This document shows, piece by piece, positions 62,416-62,537 of a stretch of 62,537 nt of DNA (within the stretch, counting starts at the first letter, position 1; each line of letters begins with the position of its first letter). The position numbers were made by a program, and so were the translations under genes. The stretch comes from Paraburkholderia sp. LEh10 (lineage in GTDB: Bacteria; Pseudomonadota; Gammaproteobacteria; Burkholderiales; Burkholderiaceae). The notes below the pieces were generated by a model. The model ran no database searches. It was not told the origin of the DNA and saw only the letters and a list, made by a program, of their open reading frames with translations. The stretch is from positions 1 through 62,537 of the forward strand of contig NZ_JAGIPX010000051.1 in assembly GCF_017814945.1 (NCBI RefSeq), given 5' to 3'.

Positions 62416-62537
62416 TGAACCGCCTCCGATTTTTCTGGACACGAATTTGGGGTAAAACGTGTGTCTGAAAATGGAGTTGAACATGCCGAATAAGTTGAAT
62501 GTTGCAGAGGTTGTGCCGGGGGCGGTGGAAGGAGCGC
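62416..62537 (+). mobile_element. Left end of an IS3-like insertion sequence
   Basis: The sequence after the ccmF break begins tgaaccgcctccgatttttc, a TG start with a GC/T-rich terminal repeat in the style of IS3-family ends. About 65 bases later an ATG (62483) opens a frame MPNKLNVAEVVPGAVEGA that could be the first transposase gene. It runs off the window, so family and intactness cannot be confirmed. Confidence 0.6.

Noticed and set aside
1..62537. tRNA or rRNA genes
   Set aside because: No cloverleaf with GGTTCGAATCC-type T-loop or rRNA-like stretch was recognised by eye; a covariance search was not possible.

Overview
The window looks like accessory DNA from a Burkholderiaceae genome (Burkholderia, Paraburkholderia or Caballeronia type), probably a secondary replicon or genomic island. 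This rests on two DUF3331 genes, a family I know mainly from that lineage, on MocR regulators and FixJ-type regulators, and on high-GC coding style. No rRNA, tRNA, CRISPR array, replication origin or conjugation gene was recognised. Gene decay is heavy: at least a dozen truncated or frameshifted genes and several insertion-sequence remnants.

Layout. 1-4.3 kb: the end of a histidine kinase, an IS110/IS630 hybrid scar, a trpS scrap, a universal stress protein and an intact accessory tryptophanyl-tRNA synthetase. 4.4-7.9 kb: a DUF3788 gene, then a MocR regulator divergent from an acetyltransferase/azoreductase pair. 8.4-14.3 kb: a complete tripartite RND efflux operon. 14.7-18.2 kb: decayed regulators, a PagL-like lipid A deacylase and a dead GNAT gene. 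18.3-27.7 kb: detoxification genes (glutathione transferase, AhpD-like proteins, nitroreductases, cupin) with AraC and MocR regulators. A 0.6-kb nitroreductase segment occurs twice, almost identical, 6.44 kb apart. 28-31.8 kb: a cNMP-binding/thioredoxin-reductase-like fusion, an RclC-like membrane protein and another AhpD-like gene. 32-45 kb: two sensor-kinase/FixJ regulator sets, four TetR regulators, two more AhpD-like genes, a P460-like protein without a usable haem motif, and DUF3331. 46-62.5 kb: membrane and electron-transfer genes (DedA-rhodanese fusion, cytochrome b, HiPIP, CcsB, cytochrome P460), an IS607 element, LpxO, tandem quinone-reductase-like genes, msrA and ccmABCDE(F). ccmF is cut by an IS end at the right edge.

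How it fits together (inference): most intact genes handle reactive oxygen, chlorine, nitro or electrophile stress, thiol redox and envelope defence. The regulators are the types that usually sense such compounds. The most unusual signal is a palindrome, GTTAC-N3-GTAAC. It occurs six times, always outside recognised genes, against about 0.06 expected by chance. One copy sits just upstream of a good sigma-70 promoter for a TetR gene. Another lies about 80 bp from a strong terminator that could end a small RNA. This may be an undescribed regulon.
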